From Phyto melanocephala (taxonomy: Eukaryota > Arthropoda > Insecta > Diptera > Rhinophoridae), in assembly GCA_941918925.1 (NCBI GenBank), contig OW799233.1, positions 28,774,421 through 28,838,420 on the forward strand: DNA of 64,000 nt. The letters are read 5' to 3'. How positions within the stretch are numbered: the first letter of the stretch is position 1; every line of letters starts with the position of its first letter. The notes below the pieces were generated by a model, which was not told where the DNA came from, searched no databases, and saw nothing but the letters and a program-made list of their open reading frames with translations. Of this stretch, positions 35,098 through 46,910 are shown piece by piece. Both the position numbers and the translations under genes were made by a program.

Positions 35098-36707
35098 AAA
35101 GTAATAAAAATTTTGCTTTGCATAAGTGGATGAATTTTTCGGAAGGTCCCAAATTTTAAAAAAATTTATAAATGATGGTCCTGCATTTCTTCTAGAGAGG
35201 AGGAAAGTTATTTGTACACATTACATTCGCCCGGGTGGATGTCTGCTTGGCCAGTTTTATGCCAAAGTGAATTGGCAGTACGGGGTAGAGAGGTGAAGAG
35301 AGAGTTGCTTGGAGCTACAATTTAGGCTAGCAAGAACACTTATCAGAGCATGTGTTTCAGGATGACCAGAGGCCTATATGGTACCGCGGAAATCAATAAG
35401 TTCTTAAAACTGTTTACTGGTGAGCTATTTTTGGTGGCTGTGGTTACTCCCAAGTATGAAAACAGGCTTGGAAGTGGTTTAATGACTGATGCTTGACCTA
35501 GGTCGAACTTTGATTAACCACTGATGTGCTGTTGCCACCTCAACAAAAGAAGTGAATAATGGTTTAATGACTGATGTTGCAAGTGAAGGACCAGCGGATT
35601 TCGGTCAACAATATTTGCATGTCTCAAGGTGCCATTACCTTTTAATACAAGTAGTTACTTGGTGAATTGTTTGGCTTTTCTCGTACTACACATCCGATTC
35701 GGTCGCTGATTAATTACATAGTCTCGTATCGAAAAGCAAGGAATAAAGGATATGTAGCCCGAGATTATTAGCAAGCAGTACTTACATTAACCAAGAAATA
35801 ATGTAGCATTACCACCTGTCACAAGTTAATTGGCTTAACTTGATCACTGGAGCGGTTGTTGAGCGTCAACAACTCAAATTATTGGTAAGACCACCGTAAG
35901 ATTATGGAACATATTGCCGGTGCTGACGTTAATAAAACCATATACTGTATACACTGTAAATGAAATAACAAACTTATTACAACTGCAACGCAGCAAACGT
36001 TATGTGCATATATGGACATATGTATGTAAAAAGCAGAGAGAAGAAACATAAATATATGAGTAAGGCAGAAGCAAATGAAAGCTGAAAAATAAAAATACAT
36101 GAAAAAGAAAACATAAATTATTTCTATGCTGAAAGTTGCCTTTGAAAGTTCTTTGTGCCATTTGAATTTTTTGTAGCGTAACATAAAAACTAAATAGAGT
36201 TCCTACTAAAGCTGGAGCAAGGACATTAAGATAATAATACTATCACTAGCGGTCGCACTGCTAAGGCTATTGCTGCTGCTGATGATGAGGTTGTCGCCAA
36301 CGATGAAGCCTTTGCTTGGTAATTATGGTGGTGGCAATAACATAATTTGGAGTTGTGCATGTTGGTTGTTCACTTAAAGTTGATTGCATAATGTTAACGT
36401 TTATCTAAGTACTCAAAGGACATTATTCTTTTATTGTTGTTATTGCAGCTAAAATTTTTTTGTAATGCTGATGTTATTGTTATCTTTTTAGCTTGGATCT
36501 AAGTACTGAATTGCTTAGCTTTATAAATACTAACATACTCGCACTGTGTTAAACATATGTTGGGATATAAATTTTTAGTTGCGTAAGCATATGCATACGT
36601 AGCGTCACCTAAAATGTAAAAGAATATTATACATATTAAAGCAATTGGTGAAGAAAAAAGAAAAAAATTCGAATAAAATTGTTTTCTTTGTTCGGGCTAA
36701 GTAAATA
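35098..36707. other. Unassigned region, more balanced composition at 35140-35840
   Basis: The stretch 35140-35840 is clearly less AT-rich than its surroundings and contains several interrupted frames, for instance DGPAFLLERRKVICTHYIRP near 35175 on plus. I could not match it confidently to a family; a decayed BEL/Pao or other polyprotein is conceivable but unsupported. TGGTTTAATGACTGATG occurs twice (35476 and 35551). The minus frame 35879-36184 is low-complexity. Short CTG/GAT triplet runs lie at 36270-36295. Confidence 0.35.
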
Positions 36708-37778
36708 TTGGGTATACAAGTTAATAATGTCGATTTGGACAACATATGGCATAACTATGACATATGGTTTGTGTTAATAATAACAAAAATGGTATTTTGG
36801 AGGGTAAACATCTGTCAACATCAACAACAATTTTTCAATGGCTATAATAATGTGGAATTTTATGCCTAAAAAAGATGTTTTTCGTGAAATTCTGATAACC
36901 TTCTTTCTTAAAGAAAATGACCGCTGAAAGTTATCGTTTGTTGGCAGTAGCTTACGTTCAACATGAACCAAGTTAAAAAATTTTGAACGATGTTTTGAGT
37001 GAAACAAAAGTGACTTAGAATACAAGGAGAAGCCTGGTCAGTCGAAAAGATTTAAAGATGAAGATTTGAAAGCATTATTCTACCAAGATTGTTGTCAAAC
37101 GCAACAAGAAAATGGGGTCAATATGAATTAACTTTGAAAGACCTTGAAAGGCAATTTTGAATGTCGGAAGTGATGCTTGAACGCTGCAAAAAGAAGTAAA
37201 TTTTGCATCGTATTGTTACTGGTAGTAAAAAAATACATACATTGCGGAAGCTGTAAGGCCTGGCCAACCAGCCAAATCAATGCCAAAGGCGAATACCCAT
37301 GACACCAAGGTAATGCTCTATATTTGGCGTAATCAAAAGGGTGTTTTGTATAGTGAGCTATTAAAATCGGATCAGACAATATTACAGAGGACCTATACCA
37401 AACACAATTGATTCATTTGAAGAGACCAATAACGAGGCCGTAATCTTTCATCATGACAACGTTCAGCCACATGTTCTGGCTCACCTGCCTTATATCCCAG
37501 ACCTTGCCTTTTCTGACTACCATTTGTTTCGGTCGATGCAGAACACCTTAACTGGAATTCGCTTTACTTCAGAACAGGGTATCAGAAATTAGCTTGTTTC
37601 ATTCTTTATCTCAAAGCCGGAGCAGTTCTTTTGGCGCGGAATTCATTACTACCAGCAAGATGGGAAAAAGTAGAGGCTAATAAAGGACAATACCTTAGGT
37701 AATGTATCAATTCATTTTGTTATTATTATAAATGCATTTTTCAAGCAAAAAACCTACATTATTAACTTGTATATCCAA
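36708..37778 (+). mobile_element. Inactive mariner transposon, 1071 bp, with intact TIRs
   Basis: The ends TTGGGTATACAAGTTAATAA and the complement of the right end TTGGATATACAAGTTAATAA agree at all but one of about 23 bp, and TA flanks both sides (36706-36707 and 37779-37780). Inside, in order and across frameshifts: KPGQSKRFKDEDLKALFYQD, CCQTQQE, ELTLKDLERQF, MLERCKKK, ILHRIVTG, then IFHHDNVQPHVLA and IPDLAFSDYHLFRSMQN with EQFFWRGIHYY. These match mariner transposase (SGRPKKF.DEEL, HRIVTGDEKW, HHDNARPH, SPDLAPSDYHLFRSMQ). The first catalytic Asp (TGDEKW) is lost (TGSKK), and stops and deletions are present. Full-length mariners are about 1.3 kb. Confidence 0.9.
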
Positions 37779-39322
37779 TAAGTAAAAAATAATTTTTTAC
37801 TTTATATAGTCAGGGCATATCGAGTTTTAGGTAACGATATATAGATATGCATAAAAAAGGACTGAGAATAGTTAAATTTGTTTCTCAAAATAAGATTTGG
37901 GTTCTACTTATACAGGCGATTAGGATTTGTTATTATAAGCAAGTACGAATAGAAATTCTTGCACAAAAATTTTATCAATAAACGTCCTTAGATATGTTTA
38001 AGACTAATATAATAAGAGCTAACTAATGAAACAGCACACAGGAATATTTAATCATGTTTTCTACTAAAATACACACATAAGTTTTTATTATTTGACTTTT
38101 ATAGATATGACAACATTAATGTACGCGCATAAGTACAATCTGTAAACTAAGCACATGTACATATAAATATCCTTGCACGAAATGTTTTAATAATAATTAT
38201 GTATGTATATACACTTATATGCATGTTCTCTTCAAATGATTAATTATGTTAACTTAAGTTTACTAATGCATACTTGTGTACGACTGATTAAAGAAATTAC
38301 GACATGTTCTGGTGTCTAATGAGAAGACAACATTTTTTATTTATTATTTAATACTAATACTAAAATAATTGTGGCTTTTTTTTGACAAATGGTTGCTGAA
38401 TGGCAATATAAATACGAAAAGAAAAATACTTAAGTGAACTAACAGAATATTAATTTATACAAAAGAAATTGTTTTAATAAAAGTTATACCTGCAGACACA
38501 CATGCCGGCATTTTGAATTAGTAATAACCGCTCGTTATTTTATTATGGTCATAAACTGGACAATTTATTCAAAAATACTTTTCAATTAATATCTTGCATT
38601 TATAATTCAAATAGTTTTAATTTCGTACTTGTTATTCGGATCGTTATTGGCTTTCTTCTTCTTTAGGTTGTATTTTTTTTAACCACAAATATTCTGATAC
38701 AAAAGCAATCCTCGTTTTATATCGGCTTTGAAATGCCTTTTAAAACTCGTTAGAACCTACAAAAGAGTTAACAATCAAACAAACTGTGAAACTGTGGTCT
38801 CTTTTTGACATTGAGCATCAGTATACTCTGGTAAAACATCATTGCTATAATGACGTTGGAACAACGTTAAGAAATTATAGAAATTATCAATTTTTGTTTT
38901 GAGCCGCTTTTATACAAGTTCGTGATGCTGCTCATATTTAGCTTAATAGGTTTGTTTATAAGTAAAATTGATTTTTATAGATGGAGAAAGAACCGAAGCA
39001 GCCCCTACAGACATCATTGAATCTTATTTCTTAAAAAATTAAGTCGTAGTTTGCGTTACGGTCAATTGAAATCGTCAACGCACCACTATCAACTATTTTT
39101 GCTTGAAAATATAGATGACACTGATCAGGGTCATGTAACGACTTAAGAAATTAATTTCTTGAAATCAAATTTGACGATAAGTTGTTTTCAAAAAATAAAT
39201 TTTTTAATTAGGCTTTAAGCTTGTTAGACTGGAAACCTCTGAAATATTTCCTATGGGGCTACTTGGAGTGACTGTTTAAGTCTTACATATATCTATAAAG
39301 TTATTTATAAAGCAGGTATATA
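37779..39322. other. AT-rich DNA, possible transposase scrap at 39226-39290
   Basis: Mostly featureless. ACTGGAAACCTCTGAAATAT then TTCCTATGGGGCTACTTGGA (39227-39266) reads KPLKYFLWGYLE, matching the TPLDYFLWGYLK motif of rosa-like transposases. It lies outside the TIRs of the adjacent element, so it is probably a separate, older fragment. Confidence 0.4.
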
Positions 39323-40391
39323 AGGGGTGGTACAACCACTGTGCGCAATAATTGATTTGACATTCCTTGTTTTGTGCTTGACAAATTCAACCACATAGAG
39401 GTAGGTAATTAAGCAGCGCGTTAAAATTGCTGAAGCCTTTTACGAAAATGGGCGTTAAAGTCAAAATGCATTTCGTATACTTTTTTTCGTCAACATAATC
39501 GACCATAATATATCTTCACAATCGGGTGAATTTTAAAAAAAAAATTCAGAAAATTGTGTCTGTAGGAAATGTGAAAACATCTGTTCCCTATGTTCGTGTG
39601 GCAGAAGAGCCTTCAATCTCAACTCGTCGTAGTGCCCAAGATTTAAACATCTCACGATCATTACCCTCTTGAGACCGTAGGTATACATATGTGAACCTGA
39701 AGGATCGTTTTAGAAGGTTTAAGAAGTTTATACAAATATGAAAAAAATTGGTTCGTGTTCAGCTCTTAAGAGATTAGTGATGCGAATTTTGAATAAAGAA
39801 TGGTGGGTTGAACAGAAAGAATTGAAAAGTGACTTTACATAGAAAATCATCTTAATGACGGTGTTCGCTATCGCTAGATGATATCGGTCTTTTTGAGGCC
39901 ATAAATTGAGCATAGGGACCTGAACGATATTTGGTTGTAACAGGATGGTGCCTCTTGCCACACAGCCAACGAAACAAGGCCCTTTTTGCGCGAGAAATAC
40001 AGTAATTCTCACATCGTAGAAATGGTAATTGACCGCCATGATCATGTGATTTGACACTTCTAGACTTCGGTTATTGCGTATATTTGAAAGAAAAAGTTTA
40101 CATTAATAAACCAAAAACTATTCAAGAGGTAAAATATAAGATATTTCAGCATACTGACGACATTGAACTTGAATTATGTCCTTGTGTCATTGAAATTATA
40201 GACCATTGTATGAAAGTAAACCACCGGAATCATAGCAAGCATTTGGCTGATATTTTGTTTCATACACAATTGTCGTAGATCCTTCAAACAACAAAAAAAA
40301 AATATAATAATATAATTATAAAAAGATGATTCACTGAAAAGTTTTTGTTTTACTAACAATTTACATCATGCCTAATGGTTGGACCACCCTG
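39323..40391 (+). mobile_element. rosa-like (Tc1/mariner-IS630) transposon, inactive, copy 4
   Basis: The left end AGGGGTGGTACAACCA and the complement of the right end CAGGGTGGTCCAACCA form an imperfect inverted repeat. TA borders it at 39321-39322 and 40392-40393. Readable transposase blocks in order are VKIAEAFYENGR, SQNAFRI (39420-39480), EEPSISTRRSAQDLNISRS (39605-39660), NGVRYR and MISVFL, NDIWL-stop-QDGASCHTA (about 39925-39970), and the open frame 40051-40278 (TLLDFGYCVYLKEKVYINKP ... HLADILFHT). This is the full order of an IS630/DD41D-type enzyme with internal loss and stops. A mini piggyBac-type element interrupts it at 39665-39775. The minus frame 39728-40057 is a shadow. Confidence 0.85.
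39665..39775. mobile_element. Mini piggyBac-type MITE nested in the rosa-like transposon
   Basis: CTCTTGAGACCGTAGGTATA then CATATGTGAACC at the left resembles the right end of the element at 531-1047 (CTCTTAAGACCGCAGGTACA, CATATG). The right end AGCTCTTAAGAG is the inverse. The flanks TTAC and TTAG are near-TTAA. It lies between transposase blocks ISTRR..DLNISRS and NGVRYR, replacing or interrupting coding DNA. Confidence 0.55.
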
Positions 40392-41480
40392 TACATCCAA
40401 CATTAGTTTATATTACACAAACAACTAAATTTTTTTATTGCTGTGACAACCCTCTTATGACATTTGTGCAATTCGGTGATTGTTTTCGAATGTGACATAT
40501 TAATTTTACCTTAAATTCTCTACAATGATTTTAAAGTGAATCATGATTATCTTTATTATTAACATGGAAAACATAATAAAGTTAACCGTGTTATAAGCTC
40601 TTATTTTTGCTGTTGATTTTGGTTATAAGCCTTGTATTACACCGTACTCAATATACATGTAAGCATAGATGTATATATAGAACAATAATGTATATACTTA
40701 CATATTTATGTATGAATGCCAGGCCTTCCGTGACATTCATTGTTGTATGATGTATGGTGGTGTATTTCTAATATAACTAGGTGAGATAACATATAATGTA
40801 TATGATACTTGTGTGTGTGTGTGTATGTGTATTTATATGAAAAGTTTTAATAATAATGTCAGTTCAAAATGTAATGTTGAAACACGTCGTCATCCTTGTC
40901 ACCATAACACTATGGGCCATGTTGGTAAAAAAATATATTTTAAAGGTTATTTCAGCAACACAGTTTTTTTTTTGATAAATAATATTTATTATTACCCGGC
41001 AATAAAATTTAAACTATTTCAATGTTAATAAAATTTTTCATGATTTCCATCGTATCTATCAAGTTTCTTTCATCAGAACTTAAAAATTTTGACATGAAAA
41101 AATTGGTTAACTTTCATGTTTTTAAGCTACACAAAATTGTTATTTCAAGATAAGACAGTCTTTACGCCTTCTTAAATCGAAAGTAATTTGTCATAAATGT
41201 TGTAGATCAAAATATATGCAAAATATCTTAAACAATTAATGTAAACAAATAAAATCAAGTCATTAAGCATGGATCTCTTTTCATCTAATGCATTCCAAGC
41301 ACTTATTTGAATTAACTGAAATTTAGTAATATATTTAGCTAAACACGCGATCTCCAATGACACTTTAATGTTAAAGTCATGCAAGCTTCACCTAAATTGA
41401 ACTACTTTATCATGCATTGAACCCATGTATTAAATTTTTTCTGTGCATTTATTTATTTTTCTGGGGTGGTAGGTAAAAAA
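40392..41480. other. AT-rich DNA with GT microsatellite, no gene
   Basis: A (GT)n run lies at 40811-40824. Frames 40813-41028 plus and 41172-41384 minus are low-complexity. No element ends recognised. Confidence 0.5.
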
Positions 41481-41484
41481 AACT

Positions 41485-41612
41485 ATTATCTAAAATATAT
41501 TTTAAAGAATTATTAAAAAGGTATAAACTTTTAAACTAATATTTAAATTTTAATCAGGCTTGAGATCATATTAACATTCTTATTGTTACAAAGAATTTTT
41601 TTTATCTTTTTT
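41485..41612 (+). repeat. Repeat fragment shared with 24780-24900
   Basis: ATTTAAATTTTAATCAGGCT then TGAGATCATATT...ATTCTTATTGTTACAAAGAA aligns with 24815-24875 (ATTTAAATTTTTTAATCAGG, CTTGAGTTCATATT...TTCTTTATTTTTACAAAG). It is probably a truncated member of the same INE-like family as 24640-25637. Confidence 0.5.
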
Positions 41613-42980
41613 ATAAACTTTTAATAAAATTAGCCATAGTGCCTTAGCATACAGTCGCAAATATTTCTATTTATATGTGTGTGTATGTGTACTTATGACT
41701 CTCTATATGTATATAAATATGGCTTGTTATGATATTTTTAGTGAAAACATTACAGCTTCCTTATCTGCTATTGGATAAAAATGGTGTTGTCACTGCTACT
41801 GCCACTATGCTACCTGTCATATTTAATATTTGTTTGCCTTGCTTAAATAAATTTAGTTCAGTTGTTTTTACTTACCACTACAACATGCTTATATGTATAT
41901 ATATGTAGCAATGAAAAAAAATGTCGAGTTCTTTTATCTCCAACTCTAATATCCTTGTCACATATTTTCAACTAATTCGTGTATTTGCACACTTCATCTT
42001 GCTGCATCAAAAGCATGAAACACGTGATTTGCTTATATAACTAAGTAAAATTTAGTAACAATATACTACACTCCTTATTCAGCCATAGTAATGTTGAATT
42101 AAAAAAGAAAATAAAAATAAAAGACTGTTTCTACTTAGTTTTTGTTTTTATCTAAATTTATCCTACCTTCACTTAGAGTTAGGTGTGTTAGTGTATGTAA
42201 ATATATAGAGGCGCCCTTTCCCTTGGGTAGTTTGTATATCATCATTAACATAATCTCAACGTCATTGTTGGAACAGTTCACCATTTCAATACTGTTGCTA
42301 TACATATGAGTATGTGGTATCTAAACTGACAATCACACGTGCTGATGTTATAAGCGTATGTACTATGTTTAAATACGACAATATAAATAAGGAGAGTTCA
42401 TTTAATTTTTTAGAGGATTAAGAAAATTTATTTACTTTTTTTTAGAGTATTTTGTCTTATTGGCAAATATCTAAATCAGTTAGTTGTCACATATTTTAAG
42501 AAGTTAAATTAAGTTTAAAGTTAAGTAGAAAATATTGCATGGGTATTAAAATGATTTAGGGAGGAGAGTTAAGGAAGTATATATATGTGTGTATTTTTAC
42601 ACAGAAAAATATTTATCATTGTAAATTATTGTTTTAGATAATATTGCACAAGATGATAGTAATAGAGATTTATAGTTAAATGCTGGAATTATCAAAAGTT
42701 TTCCATTAGAAAATAATAATATGGATATTTTGTTTTAATGATAAATTTTCTAAAAATCCCTATAATTAGAAATTAGACTCTTAGTTCCTTAACTTTAAGT
42801 TTTAAAAATCGAAAACCTTAAACTGCTATTAACAAAAGCTTATCTTAGGGATGCGCAAAAATAAAAAAGTAATTGTATTGGTTAGTAAAATAAATTTTAA
42901 CTTGGAGAAAATTGCGTTGTTTAAAAAAATGTATGTAATTGCTTCAGGTTAAAAAAATTAATTAAATAAAAACAAAACAA
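41613..42980. other. AT-rich DNA, no gene recognised
   Basis: No open frame, TIR pair or conserved motif was recognised. Short ATGT/TGTA simple repeats occur near 41670-41710 and 41890. Confidence 0.5.
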
Positions 42981-43360
42981 AATGTTTTATAAGCCTAGCA
43001 GACCATTTTCTGAGAGCGATCTATCAAAAACATACTGTATAAAATTTGCATTCATCCAATTATGTCCTAATTTTCAGCAACCCATTTCAATTTACCGACG
43101 GACAGACGGACAATGCTCAATAGACTTGCCTATTCACATGCTTTTAGAAAATGTGAACTTTTTGGGGTCGCAATTAAATACTACACTCTCTGTGAAAGTT
43201 ATAAACAGAGACAAATTTCATACAGCCGTGCACTGTTCATTCATCCCACAAAGGGGTATTTTGCCCTTCTAGCCGGATATCACTATGTTTTAGCTTGTAC
43301 TGCTTCTTTAAAGTTATTGGGTGCTCCTTGATCAATGAAACTTGGCAGACATATGTGTTA
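42981..43360 (-). repeat. Possible INE-like fragment
   Basis: CCGACGGACAGACGGACAAT (43095-43114) is the complement of the TGTCCGTCTGTCCGTC motif found in the 5' third of the INE-like element at 54572 (54705-54721), and AATGGG follows in the corresponding place on the minus strand. GAAACTTGGCAGACATATGT near 43338 also resembles phrases typical of such elements. No ends remain. The two overlapping plus frames here (42982-43272, 43113-43331) are not convincing proteins. Confidence 0.4.
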
Positions 43361-44050
43361 TAATCATAGGCTGGTAAAGGTAGAAAATAAGAAAAATGAG
43401 ATCTAGGAAAAAATAGTTTTCCTAAGAAGAACTAATCCTACATCTGAAAGGTTCTCTTTTTTTAAGTTTTTCTATACATTTTTTTAGCAAATGCATCTTT
43501 TATCATCAGCATAAGCTTATGGGTACCACTACCGCTTTTGCAGTTGTTTTGAAGACCACCTACCAAATACAGGTATTGTCAATGTTTCTTCCAGCCATGT
43601 GGTATGCATTTTTAACAATCGGTCATTTTTTCTTTGTGCTGAACGCCAATATATGTTAATTTTTTTAAAGCCTTTACTGCTTTACTGCTGATATGCCACT
43701 ATCTTCTTCACATATTTAAATTTTGCACTATTTTCTAACTGAAAATTGCAATTTCTCTTCAACAGGCTTAGCATTACTAATAATTGGAATAACTCAAATC
43801 TTGTACACACTTTTTCCATTTTACTCTCAAAGCTTCAAAAGGGTTCTGATAAAAATTTTGTGCAATAACCGCAATTCATAGTTTTCTTTTATTATGTTAA
43901 CAACCGTTATAGCAGTGGGTGAAAATTTCACATGCCTTTTTACGAAGGTAGGGTTTTCAAACAGTAAGTTTTTTTTGGAATGTATTGTTGTTTCGACAAT
44001 GGCTTTAAGATTATCATCGCTTTAAATGCGGCAATTTTTTTTAATTGACA
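43361..44050. other. AT-rich DNA, no gene recognised
   Basis: No frame or repeat was recognised. Confidence 0.5.
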
Positions 44051-44179
44051 CTTTACAAAAAGTCTGCTTCATCCGGTGACAAACAATTTAAATTTTTACA
44101 TAAGTTTGAGCAATTTGAAAACGTTGTTTTGGGGCGCGACTGCTTATTATAAATTGCAAAACCAAATTAAATCTTAAAC

Positions 44180-44285
44180 GACCGAAAAGTGTCAAATCTA
44201 CTGCCAGAGAAGACAGTTTAGAAGCACGCTATAAAAGAATATCAGGAAATGCCTACTGCGACATACTTATAATCAAACTTTGTGG
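44180..44285 (+). pseudogene. Possible Tc1-like transposase scrap
   Basis: One open stretch reads KRPKSVKSTAREDSLEARYK followed by RISGNAYCDILIIKLCG. This resembles the GRP.K.TAREDR.I.R..KK......I..EL paired-like linker of Tc1 transposases. The match is short and unsupported by flanking motifs. Confidence 0.3.
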
Positions 44286-44371
44286 AATATGATATAGGTA
44301 CAAGTACATTTTGAATGATATAGAGTTTGTCGAAATCGATTAATGTATAGAGAAAAAAATGCTCATAATTC

Positions 44372-44616
44372 TGTGGCTTGGAGCCAAAAGGGCCAATGTC
44401 AAAATATTTACTTTTGAGAAAATTGGAATTAAACTTTAACTTTTATAGATGCTTTCATAGTGACATTGGCCAGCATTTTATTTATGAAGCTCTTCTAGGT
44501 TAAGTGTGACTTTAGCTGTTTTTCCATAATGAAAAAGAGCAAAAAAACAAATCTAATGCAATGATTAACTAAAAAGTGCAAAAAAGTGACATTGGCCCTA
44601 TTAGCTCCAAGCCACA
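44372..44616 (-). mobile_element. 245-bp MITE, copy 2
   Basis: The ends TGTGGCTTGGAGCCAAAAGG and CCTATTAGCTCCAAGCCACA are inverted repeats of about 30 bp. The whole is the reverse complement of the copy at 25280-25524, with the same length. It stops 30 bp short of the Helitron starting at 44647. Flanks AATTC and ATTGT give no clear duplication. Confidence 0.8.
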
Positions 44617-44646
44617 ATTGTCCAATTGTAGCTATGCATCTATCTA

Positions 44647-45521
44647 TCTATATATATAAAAGTGAAACTCTGTGTGCGTGTGTTTGTGTGTGTGTTAGCT
44701 ATAGACTCCGAAACTGTAAAACCGAGCGGACTCAAACTTTAGCAAGTTGTTGTACATATAACAGGGAGTGCTTATGGGTGGAAAAAAAGTGGGCGGGGCC
44801 ACGCCCATAAAAAATTAGTTATCATTTTTAGCTATTGGACTTGACCCATTTTTCTGAAACTTTGCACACATATCGAGCTTCCATGACTTAATAATTTCGT
44901 GATAAGAAAAGTGGGCGGGGCCACGCCCCTAAAAAAGTTTTAATTTTGAGGTACTTGCACTTAACCGATTTTTCTGAAACTTTGCACACATATTGAGCTG
45001 TCATTACTTTATAATTTTGTGATTAAAAAAGTGGGCAGGGCCACGCCCATAAAAAATAGTTATAATTTTGAGGTACTTGCACTTGACCGATTTTTCTGAA
45101 ACTTTGCACACATATTGAGCTATCATGACTTTACAATTCTGTCATTAGAAAAGTGGGCAGTGCCACGCCCATAAAAAATAAGTTATCATATTTAGCTTCT
45201 TGCACTAGATCAATTTTCTAAAAATTTGCACACACATATTGAGCTGTCATGACTACATAATTTCGTGATTAGAAAAGTGGGCAGGGCCACGCCCATAAAA
45301 AAAGTTATAATTTTGAGGTACTTGCTCTGGACCGATTTTTGTGAAACTTTGCACACATATTGAGTTGTCATGACTATACAATTTCTTGATTAGAAAAGTG
45401 GCCAGTGCCACGCACATTAAAAAGTTATAATTTTTAGCTTTTGGCACTTGATATTCAACTTAAATTCAGAATGCATTTTTATTCATTAAGGGGCGTAGCA
45501 ATGTGCGCCGGGCTTTTCTAG
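44647..45521 (+). mobile_element. Non-autonomous Helitron with 121-bp minisatellite, 875 bp
   Basis: It starts A|TCTATATATATAAAAGTGAA and ends GTGCGCCGGGCTTTTCTAG|T, the TC...CTAG Helitron signature at an A/T target. Head sequence (GAAACTCTGTGTGCG, then CTCCGAAACTGTAAAACCGA) is typical of insect Helitron 5' regions. Most of the interior is a tandem array. It carries no Rep/helicase. Short frames within (44586-44810, 45253-45447) are products of the repeat and not genes. Confidence 0.75.
44785..45440. repeat. 121-bp minisatellite, about 5.5 units, in the Helitron
   Basis: Successive units carry AAGTGGGCGGGGCCACGCCC or a variant at 44787, 44909, 45029, 45151, 45275 and 45396, a period of 120-124 bp. 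Each unit also contains CTGAAACTTTGCACACATAT and TCATGACT...ACAATTT. The GC-rich GGGC..GCCACGCCC block is itself a small palindrome in every unit. Confidence 0.9.
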
Positions 45522-46779
45522 TTTAATATATTTATAATTCTGCTGCCTATAAGTATGCTATATTTGAAACCACGCTAAGTGTGTATGGGGCATGGCCAAA
45601 ACTCTTAAAACTCTTCTTGTGAAAAAATTTATTGATAATCTTAAAGAATCGAATAATGTACCAACGTGCTAGTGATTATAGATTTGTTCTGCAACTTTTA
45701 TTTTTATTAATGGCACCAGCTTGCTTGGATTGTGCTTAACAATTACCCAATAATTTCAGTTTTCTTTTGTTAAACAGACATAATATTTATTAAAATATTT
45801 TAATAAATACAATCAACTGTCTGGAATAACAAAAATTTATCTTATTTATGACATAACGTTAAATATATATAAAAAAAGATTTCGTTACAATGTCATTATC
45901 ATTCAAACTGATAAACTAAATTTACAATCATTTTCATCTTTCAACAATTTTCACTATTGCACTTTTTCTCCTTTACTTGATTTTCACATAAAATATTGAA
46001 TTTAAAATAATAAATTGAATTGTAAGACCCCAGTCTGCATATAAATTTTCACGAAACAAGAAAAACTGTGAAATAAAAACCTAAGCACACACACACACAA
46101 ATGTAGATTGCTGAAATACACAGAATCAATACATTCATCTTGTATTTTGTATAGAAAAACGTGTGATTGTAGTTATAGGAAACCGTGTTTTTTATGTGTT
46201 AAAGTGTATGTGCACCAACTAGAAAACACCTTTTGTCATAATAAAAAAAACAAAAATAATAATTCGAAAAAATAAGTCTTTAACGGATGTTGTACGCTTT
46301 CATTTCCATGTCCGTGAGTTGTTTCTTTCATGATTATTTTTTAAGTATTTTCTACTTGTGATTGTTTCGCCAGAATTTTTAGTACAAATTTGAGCTACAG
46401 GCGGTATTGAAAGTTAATAGCTGAATTGTTTGTTTTTATAAATCTTTAAGACTGTTAGCAAATAATTTTTTTTTAAATTTTTTATTAGAGGCCTATTGTA
46501 GAAGTTTTTATTACTTTTTAACTAAATTTTAATTTAATTTTTTGCTCCTTCCTATATGTTACTAAGCAAAAGGTTAATTGTTTTTCATCCACTACTCGTT
46601 GCTAAAAGTAAAAAAGCACTTATTTATACACTTCATGACATTAAGTAATTGAATTTATATTGCTCTAGTAATAGGTTAAACAAATTATATAAAGTTTTAA
46701 AATTTTATAATATGTAACTACTTGAGCCTAAGGTCATGCAACAGATTATTATAAAAAGTTAACACAATATTATACAAAA
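45522..46779. other. AT-rich DNA, no gene recognised
   Basis: No frame or element end was recognised. A (CA)n run lies at about 46086-46099. Confidence 0.5.
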
Positions 46780-46859
46780 CTAGCCGCCTGGTAAGTGCTT
46801 CGCTACGTATCAAGTGAAATAATTAAAAAATATAATTGGAACATCAAATTCATTTATTC

Positions 46860-46910
<51 letters not shown>

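Noticed and set aside
39728..40057. 109-codon minus-strand frame
   Set aside because: Antisense shadow of the rosa-like transposase on the plus strand.
42982..43272. 96-codon plus-strand frame
   Set aside because: Overlaps INE-like sequence in a different frame and strand; contains the translated GACGGACAGACGGACA motif of that repeat.
44785..45440. Possible CRISPR array because of regularly spaced GC-rich palindromes
   Set aside because: The period is 121 bp with the whole unit repeated, not short repeats with unique spacers, and the DNA is eukaryotic. It is a minisatellite in a Helitron.
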